A stretch of DNA of 24,096 nucleotides. It comes from Pseudomonadota bacterium (lineage in GTDB: Bacteria; Pseudomonadota; Gammaproteobacteria; Xanthomonadales; Xanthomonadaceae). The stretch covers positions 1 to 24,096 of the forward strand of contig JAEWNY010000104.1 of the NCBI GenBank assembly GCA_023461075.1. The letters are read 5' to 3'. Position 1 is the stretch's first letter. The number at the start of each line of letters is the position of its first letter. The position numbers and the translations under genes are program-made. Below, in pieces: positions 1 to 7,959 of the stretch. The notes below the pieces were generated by a model that did not search any database, was not told the DNA's origin, and saw only the letters and a program-made list of their open reading frames with translations.

Positions 1-333
1 AGTCATGGCCGTCAATCTCGACGTGCCGTTCCGGCTCCGCCGACCCAGCCACCTGCCGCCAAGCCGAGCCCGCCGTCGGGCGACCTGGCTGCCAGCATGT
101 GCACGCGTCCCACGCCGGAGTACCCGCGTGAGGCGATGCGCGCCGGCGTTACCGGCACCGTGCGGGTCCTGGTGCAGTTCAGCAACTCCGGCGCCATCAC
201 CAATGCCTCGGTGTCGAGGGGCAGCGGCAACCGCGACCTTGACCGCGCCGCGACCACCGCCGTTCGCCGAGCCAAGCTGTGCCCGGGCTCGGGCGATGGC
301 AGCGGCTACATCGACGTCAACTTCACGCTCTGA
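1..333 (+). CDS. tonB: TonB energy transducer, C-terminal part (5' truncated by window)
   Basis: The frame is open from base 1 to the TGA at 331-333, so the N-terminus lies outside the window. About 30 Pro/Ala/Ser-rich residues, the usual periplasm-spanning linker, precede a TonB C-terminal domain. That domain starts around PTPEYPREAMRAGVTGTV and continues through VRVLVQFSNSGAITNASV to YIDVNFTL; the YP-x3-R-x3-x-GxV pattern is diagnostic of the family. TonB carries proton-motive-force energy from ExbB/ExbD in the inner membrane to TonB-dependent outer-membrane receptors. The exbB and two exbD genes follow directly. A Met at 97 would give a 78-residue product, but it falls inside the conserved domain boundary and is not a credible start. 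Confidence 0.9.
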   Translation, partial: SHGRQSRRAVPAPPTQPPAAKPSPPSGDLAASMCTRPTPEYPREAMRAGVTGTVRVLVQFSNSGAITNASVSRGSGNRDLDRAATTAVRRAKLCPGSGDGSGYIDVNFTL

Positions 334-399
334 TTTCGTTCCTTCCGTTTCACACTTGACCCGCTGGGTCCCCAACTCCACTCAACAAAGGTAAGCGTC

Positions 400-1140
400 A
401 TGCTGCAGCAAACCACCACGCCGGCCGCCGGCGGAAACAATGCCGAAGCCTTCCAGCAGATGAGCTTCGGCAACCTGATCCAGCACTTCGACTTCGTCGG
501 CTGGGTCGTGTTGATCACCCTCGTCATCTTCTCGGTGCTGTCGATCTACTGGATCGTGGTCAACCTGGTGAAGAACATGCGCCTGCGCGGCAGCGCCGAC
601 CGCGTGACCACTACCTTCTGGCAGACGCCGAATGCGCAGGACGCCATCCGCTACATGGAAGAGCAGCCGAAGGCCGAGCCGTTCTCCAAGATCGCGCTCG
701 ATGCCGCCCAGGCCGCCGCGCACCACCAGCGTTCGGAAGGCTCGCGTCTGGCCGAGTCGCTGAATCGCTCCGAGTTCGTCGACCGCGCCCTTCGCCAGGC
801 GGTGACCCGCGAGTCCTCGCGTCTGGAGAATGGCCTGACCCTGCTCGCCACCGTCGGCGCCACCTCGCCGTTCGTGGGTCTGCTGGGTACGGTGTGGGGC
901 ATCTACAACGCCCTGATCCGCATCGGCGCCAGCGGCGACGCATCGATCTCGGCGGTGGCCGGTCCGGTCGGCGAGGCGCTGATCATGACTGCGCTCGGCC
1001 TGTTCGTGGCGATCCCGGCGGTGTTGGCATACAACTTCTTCAACCGCCTGAACCGCGTCACCAACGCCAAGTTCGACACCTTCGCGCATGACCTGCACGA
1101 TTTCTTCGCGACCGGTTCGCGCGTCCGTGAGGTGGCTTGA
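400..1140 (+). CDS. exbB: ExbB, MotA/TolQ/ExbB proton channel subunit
   Basis: A 246-residue inner-membrane protein and the core of the ExbB-ExbD motor that energises TonB. A Gln/Ala-rich N-terminus leads to a first membrane helix (about 28-55, VGWVVLITLVIFSVLSIYWIV). A cytoplasmic part follows, then the conserved MotA/TolQ/ExbB block LENGLTLLATVGATSPFVGLLGTV-W-GIY (about 143-168) and a third helix GEALIMTALGLFVAIPAVLAYN. Length and topology fit the family. It starts 66 bp after tonB and is followed by exbD1 and exbD2, so the four are almost certainly one operon. In Xanthomonas campestris this cluster supports ferric iron uptake. Confidence 0.95.
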   Translation: MLQQTTTPAAGGNNAEAFQQMSFGNLIQHFDFVGWVVLITLVIFSVLSIYWIVVNLVKNMRLRGSADRVTTTFWQTPNAQDAIRYMEEQPKAEPFSKIALDAAQAAAHHQRSEGSRLAESLNRSEFVDRALRQAVTRESSRLENGLTLLATVGATSPFVGLLGTVWGIYNALIRIGASGDASISAVAGPVGEALIMTALGLFVAIPAVLAYNFFNRLNRVTNAKFDTFAHDLHDFFATGSRVREVA

Positions 1141-1156
1141 TCGGCCTGACCGATCA
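1138..1156 (+). repeat. Perfect inverted repeat overlapping the exbB stop codon
   Basis: TGATCGG and CCGATCA form perfect 7-bp arms around a 5-nt loop (CCTGA). The exbB stop TGA is the start of the left arm. No T-tract follows, so this is not a typical terminator. It could be an mRNA stability or processing hairpin that separates exbB from exbD1. Confidence 0.45.
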
Positions 1157-1192
1157 GCCCCCCTCTGAGTCCCTGAAAGGAAGACCTGCACC

Positions 1193-1615
1193 ATGGCAAT
1201 GAGTAGCGGAGGCAGCGGCGACGGGCCCATGGCCGACATCAACGTCACACCGCTGGTGGACGTGATGCTGGTGTTGCTGATCATCTTCATGATCACGACC
1301 CCGTTGATGAACCATCGGACCAAGGTCGAGTTGCCGCGGGCCGAGCTGAAGCACAAGGACGAAGCCAAGGGCGGCCCGTCGCCTATCACCATCTCGGTGA
1401 CGGCGAACAACGAGCTGTTCTGGAATGACGAGCCGATCAGCAAGGAGCTGATGGAAAGCCGCCTGTCGAGTGCGGCCCAGCAGCAACCGCAGCCCAAGCT
1501 CAACCTGCGCGGTGACCGCACCACCAAGCTGGGCACGATCAACGAGATCACCAAGATCGCGACCCAGCAGGGCATGCTGGACATCGGCTACGTGGCCACC
1601 CGCGCCAAGAACTAA
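1193..1615 (+). CDS. exbD: ExbD biopolymer transport protein, first copy
   Basis: A 140-residue protein with a short cytoplasmic N-terminus, the signature MADINVTPLVDVMLVLLIIF and a single membrane helix, followed by a periplasmic domain. Asp23 in PLVD is the protonatable residue essential in ExbD/TolR. The ATG at 1193 is preceded by a GAAAGGAAG ribosome-binding site. It sits 52 bp after exbB and 12 bp before a second exbD. It works with ExbB to convert proton flow into TonB movement. This is the position of exbD1 in Xanthomonas. Confidence 0.95.
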   Translation: MAMSSGGSGDGPMADINVTPLVDVMLVLLIIFMITTPLMNHRTKVELPRAELKHKDEAKGGPSPITISVTANNELFWNDEPISKELMESRLSSAAQQQPQPKLNLRGDRTTKLGTINEITKIATQQGMLDIGYVATRAKN

Positions 1616-1627
1616 GGAGAAACGGCC

Positions 1628-2041
1628 ATGGCATTCAGTTCAGGTGGTGGCAGCGGCCCGATGGCCGACATCAACGTCACGCCGCTGGTCGACGTGATGC
1701 TGGTGCTCTTGATCATCTTCATGGTGACGATGCCGATCCAGTCCTATCCGATCAAGATCGACCTGCCTCAGAAGACCGACAAGCCGCCGGAGAACCCGGT
1801 CGACCCGCCGGAGCCGATCAAGCTGCGCATCGATGCTTCCGGCCAGGTGTTCTGGAACGACTCGCCGACCCCGGTCAGCGCACTGGAGAACATGATGTCC
1901 TCCGAGGTGGAGAAGGACCCGACCAACCAGCCGCAGCTGCAGATCCAGACCAACAACGACGCCGAGTACGAAGTGCTGGCGCAGGTCCTGGCCGCGGCCA
2001 AGAACGCGCAGATGCAGAAGATCGGCTTCCTGCAAGAGTAA
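1628..2041 (+). CDS. exbD: ExbD biopolymer transport protein, second tandem copy
   Basis: A 137-residue paralogue of the preceding gene. The N-terminal 35 residues are almost the same (PMADINVTPLVDVMLVLLII, with Asp22 as the proton-carrying residue), but the periplasmic half differs, with a Pro-rich stretch DKPPENPVDPPEPIKLRID at about 57-75. An AAGGAG ribosome-binding site lies just before the ATG. The tonB-exbB-exbD1-exbD2 order is typical of xanthomonads. In X. campestris exbD2 is reported as dispensable for iron uptake but needed for plant-related traits. An intrinsic terminator follows, so this is the last gene of the operon. Confidence 0.95.
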   Translation: MAFSSGGGSGPMADINVTPLVDVMLVLLIIFMVTMPIQSYPIKIDLPQKTDKPPENPVDPPEPIKLRIDASGQVFWNDSPTPVSALENMMSSEVEKDPTNQPQLQIQTNNDAEYEVLAQVLAAAKNAQMQKIGFLQE

Positions 2042-2090
2042 GCTTCGCCGACGCCGCCACGGCGCGCCGGCTTCGATATGAGTGGATCGA

Positions 2091-2116
2091 CGCCGCCCTA
2101 CCGGGCGGCGTTTTTT
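2091..2116 (+). terminator. Intrinsic terminator of the tonB-exb operon
   Basis: CGCCGCCC (2091-2098) pairs perfectly with GGGCGGCG (2103-2110) across a TACC loop and is followed by TTTTTT (2111-2116). It lies 50 bp after exbD2. The terminator overlaps the last codons and stop of the convergent pdxJ gene. On the minus strand no T-tract follows the stem, so termination should work mainly for the plus-strand operon. Confidence 0.9.
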
Positions 2117-2856
2117 ATGATCGCCAGAAAGGCGCGGACGGTCGCATCCAGTCCGGCGTAGAGCGCGTCGCTGACCAGCGCATGGCCGATCGAGACCTCT
2201 TCCACTCCCGGCACGGTGCGCAGGAAATCGCCGAGGTTGTCCTGCGAGAGGTCGTGGCCGGCGTTGACGCCCAGCCCGGCAGCATGGGCACGACGCGCGG
2301 CATCGGCGCAGGCCCGCAACGCCGAATCATCGCCACCGGCATGGCCCTCGGCGAACGGCCCGGTGTACAGCTCGATGCGATCGGCACCGCATTCGGCGGC
2401 GCGCGCGAGTGCGGGATGCCCGGCGTCGGCGAACAGGCTGACCCGGCAGCCGAGCTGCTTCAGTTCAGCGACCAACGGCGTGAGCGCGGCGATGTCGCGG
2501 TCGAAATCGAAGCCGTGGTCGGAGGTCAGCTGGCCATCGCCGTCGGGCACCAGGGTGGCCTGTGCCGGGCGCACGGCTTCGCACAGCGGGATGAAGCCGG
2601 GATAGCCCAGTCGCGGCGGTGCGAACGGATTGCCTTCCAGGTTGAATTCGACGTCGTACTCGCCACACAACGCGGCGAGCGCGTGGACGTCGTGCTCGCG
2701 GATGTGGCGCGCGTCAGGGCGCGGGTGCACGGTGATGCCGTGGGCGCCGGCATCCAGGCACGTGCGCGCGGCCCGGACCACGTCCGGCTCGCCGCCGCCG
2801 CGGGAATTGCGCAGGACCGCGATCTTGTTGACGTTGACGCTGAGGCGGGTGCTCAC
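2098..2856 (-). CDS. pdxJ: Pyridoxine 5'-phosphate synthase PdxJ
   Basis: A 252-residue cytoplasmic TIM-barrel enzyme for the last ring-closing step of DXP-dependent vitamin B6 synthesis: 3-amino-2-oxopropyl phosphate plus deoxyxylulose 5-phosphate gives pyridoxine 5'-phosphate. Family motifs are clear: N-terminal LSVNVNKIAVLRNSRG, GAHGITVHPRPDARHI (His and Arg ligands), EFNLEGNP (catalytic Glu), LFADA, ELYTGPFA, VNAGHDLSQDN and the phosphate-binding end VSIGHALVSDAL. The start is a GTG overlapping the stop of the upstream membrane-protein gene (GTGA), which suggests translational coupling. It is convergent with the exb operon, as in Xanthomonas, and its 3' end contains that operon's terminator. 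Confidence 0.96.
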   Translation of the reverse strand: MSTRLSVNVNKIAVLRNSRGGGEPDVVRAARTCLDAGAHGITVHPRPDARHIREHDVHALAALCGEYDVEFNLEGNPFAPPRLGYPGFIPLCEAVRPAQATLVPDGDGQLTSDHGFDFDRDIAALTPLVAELKQLGCRVSLFADAGHPALARAAECGADRIELYTGPFAEGHAGGDDSALRACADAARRAHAAGLGVNAGHDLSQDNLGDFLRTVPGVEEVSIGHALVSDALYAGLDATVRAFLAIIKNAAR

Positions 2857-3278
2857 GAGGAGCGATCGCTCCGCGCACCCACCGGCGGCGGCGCGTCGTC
2901 CGGCAGCACGAAGACGGCGCGGCCGGTGATCGGACGATCGACCGGCGCGGGAGCGGCCGCTGCGGGCGACCAGTGCAGCTCCGGCGACACCGGATGGATG
3001 GGATGTAGCGCTTCCTGCTCGGCGGCTTCGCGTTCGGCGGCTTCAGCTTCCCGGTTGACCTGGGTCTGCTTCCGTAGCCGGGCCAACTCGCCGGCATCAA
3101 GCGGAGTCATGGCGAGCTGTCCGGAACGGGCCGGGAACAACAGTTTATAGCGCAGCCAGACCCAAGCCCCGACGCTGGCCAGCATCAAGAGGAACCAGAC
3201 AACCATCAGCGCGGAGGAGGCGGTACGCGCGGCAAGCACAAGAGCGATGGCGGCGAAGACGAGCAACAGCCAATGCAT
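2853..3278 (-). CDS. Small inner-membrane protein of unknown function
   Basis: About 141 residues from the ATG at 3278, which has GGAG six bases upstream; in-frame starts at 3290 and 3329 are less well supported. Two hydrophobic segments (about residues 2-18 and 23-42) form a membrane hairpin. They are followed by RYKLLFPARSGQ, an Arg/Glu/Ala-rich stretch around residues 70-92 that may be helical, and a Pro/Ala-rich tail. I do not recognise a family. It overlaps pdxJ by 4 bp (GTGA), so the two are co-translated, but nothing in the sequence links it to vitamin B6 metabolism. Confidence 0.7.
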   Translation of the reverse strand: MHWLLLVFAAIALVLAARTASSALMVVWFLLMLASVGAWVWLRYKLLFPARSGQLAMTPLDAGELARLRKQTQVNREAEAAEREAAEQEALHPIHPVSPELHWSPAAAAPAPVDRPITGRAVFVLPDDAPPPVGARSDRSS

Positions 3279-3383
3279 GGAGGACTCCATCGGGGGCTGG
3301 AAACTCGAACGAGTGTATCGGGAATGCAATCTGCCGACCGCGCCGTTCGGCGGCCGGACACGACCGTTGGCGGCGCGGCGCGA

Positions 3384-4853
3384 TCAGAGCAGCGGCGACA
3401 TCAGTCGCGCGACCGCTTCGGGCAGGCGTTCCCGGAACAGTGGACGCTTGCCTTCGCTGGAATCGCGCACGCGCGGAGCATGGGCGAACTCGGCTTCGAT
3501 CAATTTGGCCAACGACGCGTTGACGTCGGCATCGTGGATCAGGGCCTGAACTTCGAAGTTGAGGCGGAAACTCCTGTGGTCGAAGTTGGCGCTGCCGATC
3601 ATCGCCAGGTCGTCATCGACCAGCAGCGATTTGCTGTGCAGCAGACGCGGTCCATATTCGTAGACCTTGACCCCGGCGGCGATCAGCGCGTCGTAATAGG
3701 AACGCGCGGCGTAGGTCACCAACCGGCTGTCGCTCATCTTCGGCACCAGCAGGCGCACGTCGACGCCGCCCAGCGCGGCCGATGTCAACGCCATCATCGC
3801 CGCCTCGCCGGGCACGAAGTAGGGCGTGGTCATCCACACGCGCCTGCTGGCGGCGTGGATCGCCGAAACATGCGCGCGGTGGATCGCCTCCCAGCGCGAA
3901 TCCGGGCCCGAGGTGATGATCTGGACCGGCACCGGGCCATCCTGGCGCGGCGGCAGGTTCTGCACGACCTCACCGATCAGGCTGCGATCATCGGTGGCGT
4001 AGATCCAGTCCTCGACGAACACCTGCTGCAACTCGCGTACCACATTCCCTTCGAGGCGGATATGCAGATCGCGATAGGCGTCTTCGCGCAGGCGTTCGTC
4101 CTGCGCATCGGTGATGTTGATGCCGCCGGTATAGGCGATGCGGCCATCGATGACGACGATCTTTCGATGTGTGCGCAGATTGAGCCACGGCCGCTTCCAG
4201 AACTTGAACGCCCGGTCGAAGCGCATCGGGTGGAACCAGGCCAGTTGGCCACCGGCATCGACCAGCGGCTGGAAGAACCGCCGCGATGACCTCTTGGAGC
4301 CGACCGCATCCAGCAGCAGCCGGACCTTGGCGCCGCGCAGTGCTGCCGTGACCAGTGCATCGCGCATCGCCGCGCCGTTCTGGTCCGGCTCGTAGATGTA
4401 GTACTCGGCGTGCACCTCGCGTTCGGCCGTGGCGATGTCTTCAAGCAGCCGCGGATACTTGTGGCCGCCATCGACCAGCAGATCGATGCGGGTGGCGGAG
4501 GAGGGCGGGAAACCGGTCGTCCCCAGCACCATGCGTTGCAACTCGGCGTACTCGGGGTTCTCGCTTTCGGCATCGATCGCGGCCATCGTCACCCTGCGGC
4601 GTGCGCGGCGCAGGCGATGGCGTTCGATCTTCTGCGGCCCGAACAGGTAGTAGATGAAAAAGCCGATGTAGGGCAGGAAGGCCAAGCACATCAGCCAGGC
4701 GAGCGTCGCGGCCGGTTCGCGCTTCTGCAGGACGATCCAGCCGCCCAGCCACATCAGATAGGCCAGCCATGCAACGGTCAGCCAAGTCCTGATGTGCGGG
4801 ATCGACCAGAACGCATCCCAGGCACCGATGACCGGGTTCATGATTTCCTGCAC
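3384..4853 (-). CDS. cls: Cardiolipin synthase (phospholipase D family, ClsA-like)
   Basis: A 489-residue inner-membrane enzyme that joins phosphatidylglycerol units to make cardiolipin. Two N-terminal membrane helices (about 22-42 and 50-71, PLDc_N type) precede two phospholipase D domains. Each carries an HKD motif: THRKIVVIDGRIAYTGGIN in the first half and LHSKSLLVDDDLAMIGSAN in the second. Length and order match ClsA. The start used is a GTG with GGGAGG six bases upstream; an in-frame ATG at 4841 with AGGA is the alternative and would remove four residues. It is transcribed divergently from the radical SAM gene, with the shared promoter region in about 4854-4926. Confidence 0.93.
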   Translation of the reverse strand: MQEIMNPVIGAWDAFWSIPHIRTWLTVAWLAYLMWLGGWIVLQKREPAATLAWLMCLAFLPYIGFFIYYLFGPQKIERHRLRRARRRVTMAAIDAESENPEYAELQRMVLGTTGFPPSSATRIDLLVDGGHKYPRLLEDIATAEREVHAEYYIYEPDQNGAAMRDALVTAALRGAKVRLLLDAVGSKRSSRRFFQPLVDAGGQLAWFHPMRFDRAFKFWKRPWLNLRTHRKIVVIDGRIAYTGGINITDAQDERLREDAYRDLHIRLEGNVVRELQQVFVEDWIYATDDRSLIGEVVQNLPPRQDGPVPVQIITSGPDSRWEAIHRAHVSAIHAASRRVWMTTPYFVPGEAAMMALTSAALGGVDVRLLVPKMSDSRLVTYAARSYYDALIAAGVKVYEYGPRLLHSKSLLVDDDLAMIGSANFDHRSFRLNFEVQALIHDADVNASLAKLIEAEFAHAPRVRDSSEGKRPLFRERLPEAVARLMSPLL

Positions 4854-4926
4854 GCATCGCCTCCCGTTTCGCAGTGCTTGCGACCGCTGCCCGCTAGGCT
4901 ACCTGCATGGATGTGGCGGGCCAACC

Positions 4927-6027
4927 ATGAAAGGCAAGGTGCGGATGCCGGAAGCGGCGGCCATCAAGGGTCGCGGCGCAGCTTCGCGCGTGGTCGGGCG
5001 TTTCGAAAAGAACGTGAGCCATGGCGAGGACGATGGCTGGGGCTCGCTCTACGCGTACGATGACACCGATCCTTCGACCTCGGCGGTGACCGAGATACGC
5101 GAGGAGCGCGCGCGCAGCATCATCAGCCGCAACGATTCGCCGGACGTCGGCTTCTCGCAATCGGTCAATCCATATCGCGGCTGCGAGCATGGCTGCGTGT
5201 ATTGCTTCGCGCGGCCTTCGCACGCGTATCTGGATCTGTCGCCGGGACTCGACTTCGAAACCATCCTGAGTGCCAAGACCAATGCCGCCGAGCGCCTGCG
5301 CGCGGAGCTGGGCAAGCGCGGCCATGTGCCGCATCCGATCGCGCTCGGCATCAATACCGATGGCTGGCAACCGATCGAGCGCGAGCTTCGGATCAGTCGC
5401 GCCTGCCTTGAGGTCTTGCTGGAAGCCCGGCACCCGGTGTCGATCGTCACCAAGTCGTCGCTGATCGTGCGCGACATCGACCTGCTCGCCGAACTGGCGC
5501 GGCATGATCTGGTGCACGTGATGGTCTCGGTGACCACGCTCGACAACCGGCTGTCATCGAAACTGGAGCCGCGCGCGGCGGCGCCACACACGCGGCTGAA
5601 GAACATCCGCCTGTTGCGCGAGGCCGGCGTACCGGTCGGTGCATTGCTGGCACCCATCATCCCGATGATCACCGATCACGAGATCGAGCACATTCTCGAA
5701 GCGGTGCACGATGCCGGCGCAATGTCCGCCGGCTACGTGTTGCTGCGCCTGCCGCATGAACTCAAGGAAATTTGGCGCGAGTGGTTGCTGCTGCATTATC
5801 CCGGCCGCGCGGCGCACGTGATGAGCCTGATCCGGCAGATGCGCGGCGGCAAGGATTACGAAAGCGCCTACGGCACGCGGATGCGCGGCGAAGGGCCGTT
5901 GGCGCAACTGATCGAGCAGCGCTTCCGCAAGGCGCATGCACGGATGGGCTTTGAAGGAATGCCGCCGCTGGACATGTCGAAGTTCGTGCCGCCGCGCGCG
6001 ATCACGCCGCAAGGCGAGCTGTTCTAA
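4927..6027 (+). CDS. PA0069-family radical SAM protein (SplB-like)
   Basis: About 366 residues from the ATG at 4927; the open frame continues upstream into the cls region, but that part has no family character. The radical SAM iron-sulfur motif is C-x3-C-x2-C (CEHGCVYC, Cys86/90/93), preceded by VNPYRGC as in this family. Further landmarks are ALGINTDGWQPIER, VTKSSLIVRD and APIIPMITDHEI. Members are annotated as PA0069 family radical SAM and resemble spore photoproduct lyase domains; the substrate is unknown. It ends with GELF and a short tandem duplication over the stop codon, and is convergent with the SLC13 permease gene. Confidence 0.9.
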   Translation: MKGKVRMPEAAAIKGRGAASRVVGRFEKNVSHGEDDGWGSLYAYDDTDPSTSAVTEIREERARSIISRNDSPDVGFSQSVNPYRGCEHGCVYCFARPSHAYLDLSPGLDFETILSAKTNAAERLRAELGKRGHVPHPIALGINTDGWQPIERELRISRACLEVLLEARHPVSIVTKSSLIVRDIDLLAELARHDLVHVMVSVTTLDNRLSSKLEPRAAAPHTRLKNIRLLREAGVPVGALLAPIIPMITDHEIEHILEAVHDAGAMSAGYVLLRLPHELKEIWREWLLLHYPGRAAHVMSLIRQMRGGKDYESAYGTRMRGEGPLAQLIEQRFRKAHARMGFEGMPPLDMSKFVPPRAITPQGELF

Positions 6028-6040
6028 GGCGAGCTGCTCT
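6011..6040 (+). repeat. 15-bp tandem duplication spanning a stop codon
   Basis: AAGGCGAGCTGTTCT (6011-6025) is repeated directly as AAGGCGAGCTGCTCT (6026-6040, 14 of 15 identical), and a third AAGGCG begins at 6041. The first unit holds the last codons of the radical SAM gene. A perfect 12-bp palindrome GCGCGATCGCGC (6044-6055) follows. It looks like slippage at the gene end and no function is evident. Confidence 0.7.
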
Positions 6041-6065
6041 AAGGCGCGATCGCGCGCTTGCCGAG

Positions 6066-7865
6066 TCAGCCGCCGAACTGCGGCCAGAGCGGGCCGCCCA
6101 TCCATAGCCAGCGCGCCATCCATGCGCTGACCAGGGCGATCGCCACGGTCAGCGGCAAACCGATCTTGAGGAAGTCGCCGAAGGTGTAGCGCCCGGGCCC
6201 GAGGATCAACAGGTTGCCGTGGTGGCCGATCGGAGTGAGGAAGGCGACCACCGCGCCAAGCGCCGTGCAGACCACGAACGGGGTGATCGGCATGCCGAGC
6301 GCCTGCGCCAACGAGATGGCGATGGGGCCGAGCAAGGCAGTGGTGGCCGCATCCGACATCACCTGGGTCAGGAACGCGGCGACGGTGAACATCACCAGCA
6401 GGATGGCGAGCGGTGGCCAGCCTTCGACCACGCGCAGCAGGCCCGTGGCGAGCAGGTCGGCGGTACCGGTCTGCTCCATCGCGATGCCCAGTGGAATGAC
6501 GCCGGCGATCATCACGAAGATGCGCACGTCGATCCCGCGGTAGGCGCGATCGATGTCCACGCAGCGGGTCACCACCATGGCGACCGCGCCAAGCAGGAAA
6601 GCGAGCGGCGCCGGCAGCCACTCGGTGGCCGCGGCGACCACGGTGGCGATCAGGATCGCCAGTGCAAGCGGCGCGCGGATGCGTCGACGGGTCTCGCCGG
6701 CGAACGGCACCAGCATCAGGAAGCCGTGGTGCTGGGCGAGCTCGGTGAAGCGCGAGGGCTTGCCCCAGAGCACCAGCAGGTCGCCTTCGCGCAGGCGCGC
6801 GTCGGTCAGGCGTGGGGCGATGGCGCCGTCTCGGCGCCACAGGCCGGCGATGATGGCGCTGAACTGGCGCGAGAAATCCAGCTCGCGGATCGAGCGGCCG
6901 ATGAACTCGGATCCGGGCGCGACCACCGCCTGCACGAAGGCCGATTCGCCTTCGCCGGTGACCGTGTCGTGGTGCTTGTTGAGCGCGTACAGGTCCAGGC
7001 CCGGGTCGTCGTGCAGCGATTTCAACTCGTCGGCCGGGGCTTCAACCAACAGGATGTCGCCGGAGAGCATCGGGCTGTCCGGCTTGAGGTCGTCGCGGCG
7101 CACGCCTTCGCGGATCCAGCCGAGCACGCGCACGCCAAAGGCCTTGTTGAGATCCGACAGCGGCCGGGTGGCCCAACGCGAGTCCTTCATCACCAGCAAT
7201 TCGGTGCGATAACGATCCAGTCGCAGGTAGTCGTCATCGGTCTGCTCGCCGCTGCGCTTGGGCAGGATCCAGCGCGCGATCAGCATGTACAGCACGCCGA
7301 ACAGCACCAGCGCAATGCCAATCGGGGTGATCGAGAAGATGCCCAGGCCCTTGCCGCCCTGGGCACGCACGATCATGTTGTCCGCAATCAGGAAGGCCGG
7401 TGCGCTGACCAGGGTGAGGGTGGTGCCGAGCGATGCCGCCAGCGACATCGGCATCAACAGGCGCGAGGCCGGCAGCCTGCGTTCGCGCGCGTGACGCAGC
7501 AGGATCGGCAACATCATCGCGGTCACCATCACATGATGGGTGAACGCCGACAGTGCCGCGACCGCCGGCATCGTCACCGCGATCGTGCGCGCCTCGCCCC
7601 CGCCGGCCGCACGGCCGATCCACTGGCCCAGCTTCTCGGTGATGCCGGTCGCGGCAAGGCCGCCGGAAATCACGAACACCGCTGCGACGATGATCGCCGG
7701 CTCGCTGGCGAAACCCGACAATGCCTGCTTGGGATCCAGCACGCGGGTCAGCACCAGCGCCAGCAGGATCAGCATCGCGGTGACATCGACCCGCAGCTTC
7801 TCGCTCACGAACAGGTAGAGACCCCCCGCGAGGATGAGCAGGAACAGGATTTGCTGGGTCTCCAT
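6066..7865 (-). CDS. SLC13/DASS family permease with two RCK_C domains
   Basis: About 599 residues from the ATG at 7865 (METQQILFLLIL); a GTG ten codons upstream is possible. The N-terminal half has several hydrophobic helices, including ILILLALVLTRVL and the conserved-style SAFTHHVMVTAMMLPILLRHA. Two soluble TrkA_C/RCK_C modules follow (about 200-275 and 290-365), the second with GSEFIGRSIREL and LREGDLLVLWG. A second membrane half contains AFLTPIGHHGNLLILGPG, a typical SLC13 loop. Such proteins move anions such as sulfate or dicarboxylates with sodium; the substrate cannot be read from the sequence. Length fits the RCK-containing subfamily. It is divergent from the histidine kinase gene. 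Confidence 0.9.
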   Translation of the reverse strand: METQQILFLLILAGGLYLFVSEKLRVDVTAMLILLALVLTRVLDPKQALSGFASEPAIIVAAVFVISGGLAATGITEKLGQWIGRAAGGGEARTIAVTMPAVAALSAFTHHVMVTAMMLPILLRHARERRLPASRLLMPMSLAASLGTTLTLVSAPAFLIADNMIVRAQGGKGLGIFSITPIGIALVLFGVLYMLIARWILPKRSGEQTDDDYLRLDRYRTELLVMKDSRWATRPLSDLNKAFGVRVLGWIREGVRRDDLKPDSPMLSGDILLVEAPADELKSLHDDPGLDLYALNKHHDTVTGEGESAFVQAVVAPGSEFIGRSIRELDFSRQFSAIIAGLWRRDGAIAPRLTDARLREGDLLVLWGKPSRFTELAQHHGFLMLVPFAGETRRRIRAPLALAILIATVVAAATEWLPAPLAFLLGAVAMVVTRCVDIDRAYRGIDVRIFVMIAGVIPLGIAMEQTGTADLLATGLLRVVEGWPPLAILLVMFTVAAFLTQVMSDAATTALLGPIAISLAQALGMPITPFVVCTALGAVVAFLTPIGHHGNLLILGPGRYTFGDFLKIGLPLTVAIALVSAWMARWLWMGGPLWPQFGG

Positions 7866-7959
7866 GCCTGTGCATTCTGCCAGTGGATTCTTCACGCGGC
7901 ATAGACCATGTCGATGACGTTACCGCGTAGGCTGCGGCCAGCGCCCTCGAGCTAGGTAG

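Noticed and set aside
382..1584. 400-codon minus-strand frame across exbB and exbD1
   Set aside because: It is antisense to two clear family proteins and its translation has no recognisable motif.
2182..4289. Plus-strand frames of 322 and 338 codons across pdxJ and cls
   Set aside because: They are antisense to genes with intact catalytic motifs, and the translations lack protein-like composition.
6219..7904. Long plus-strand open frame of 561 codons opposite the SLC13 gene
   Set aside because: The minus-strand protein is a clear SLC13/RCK permease. The opposite frame gives a His/Gln/Arg-rich product typical of antisense frames in high-GC DNA.
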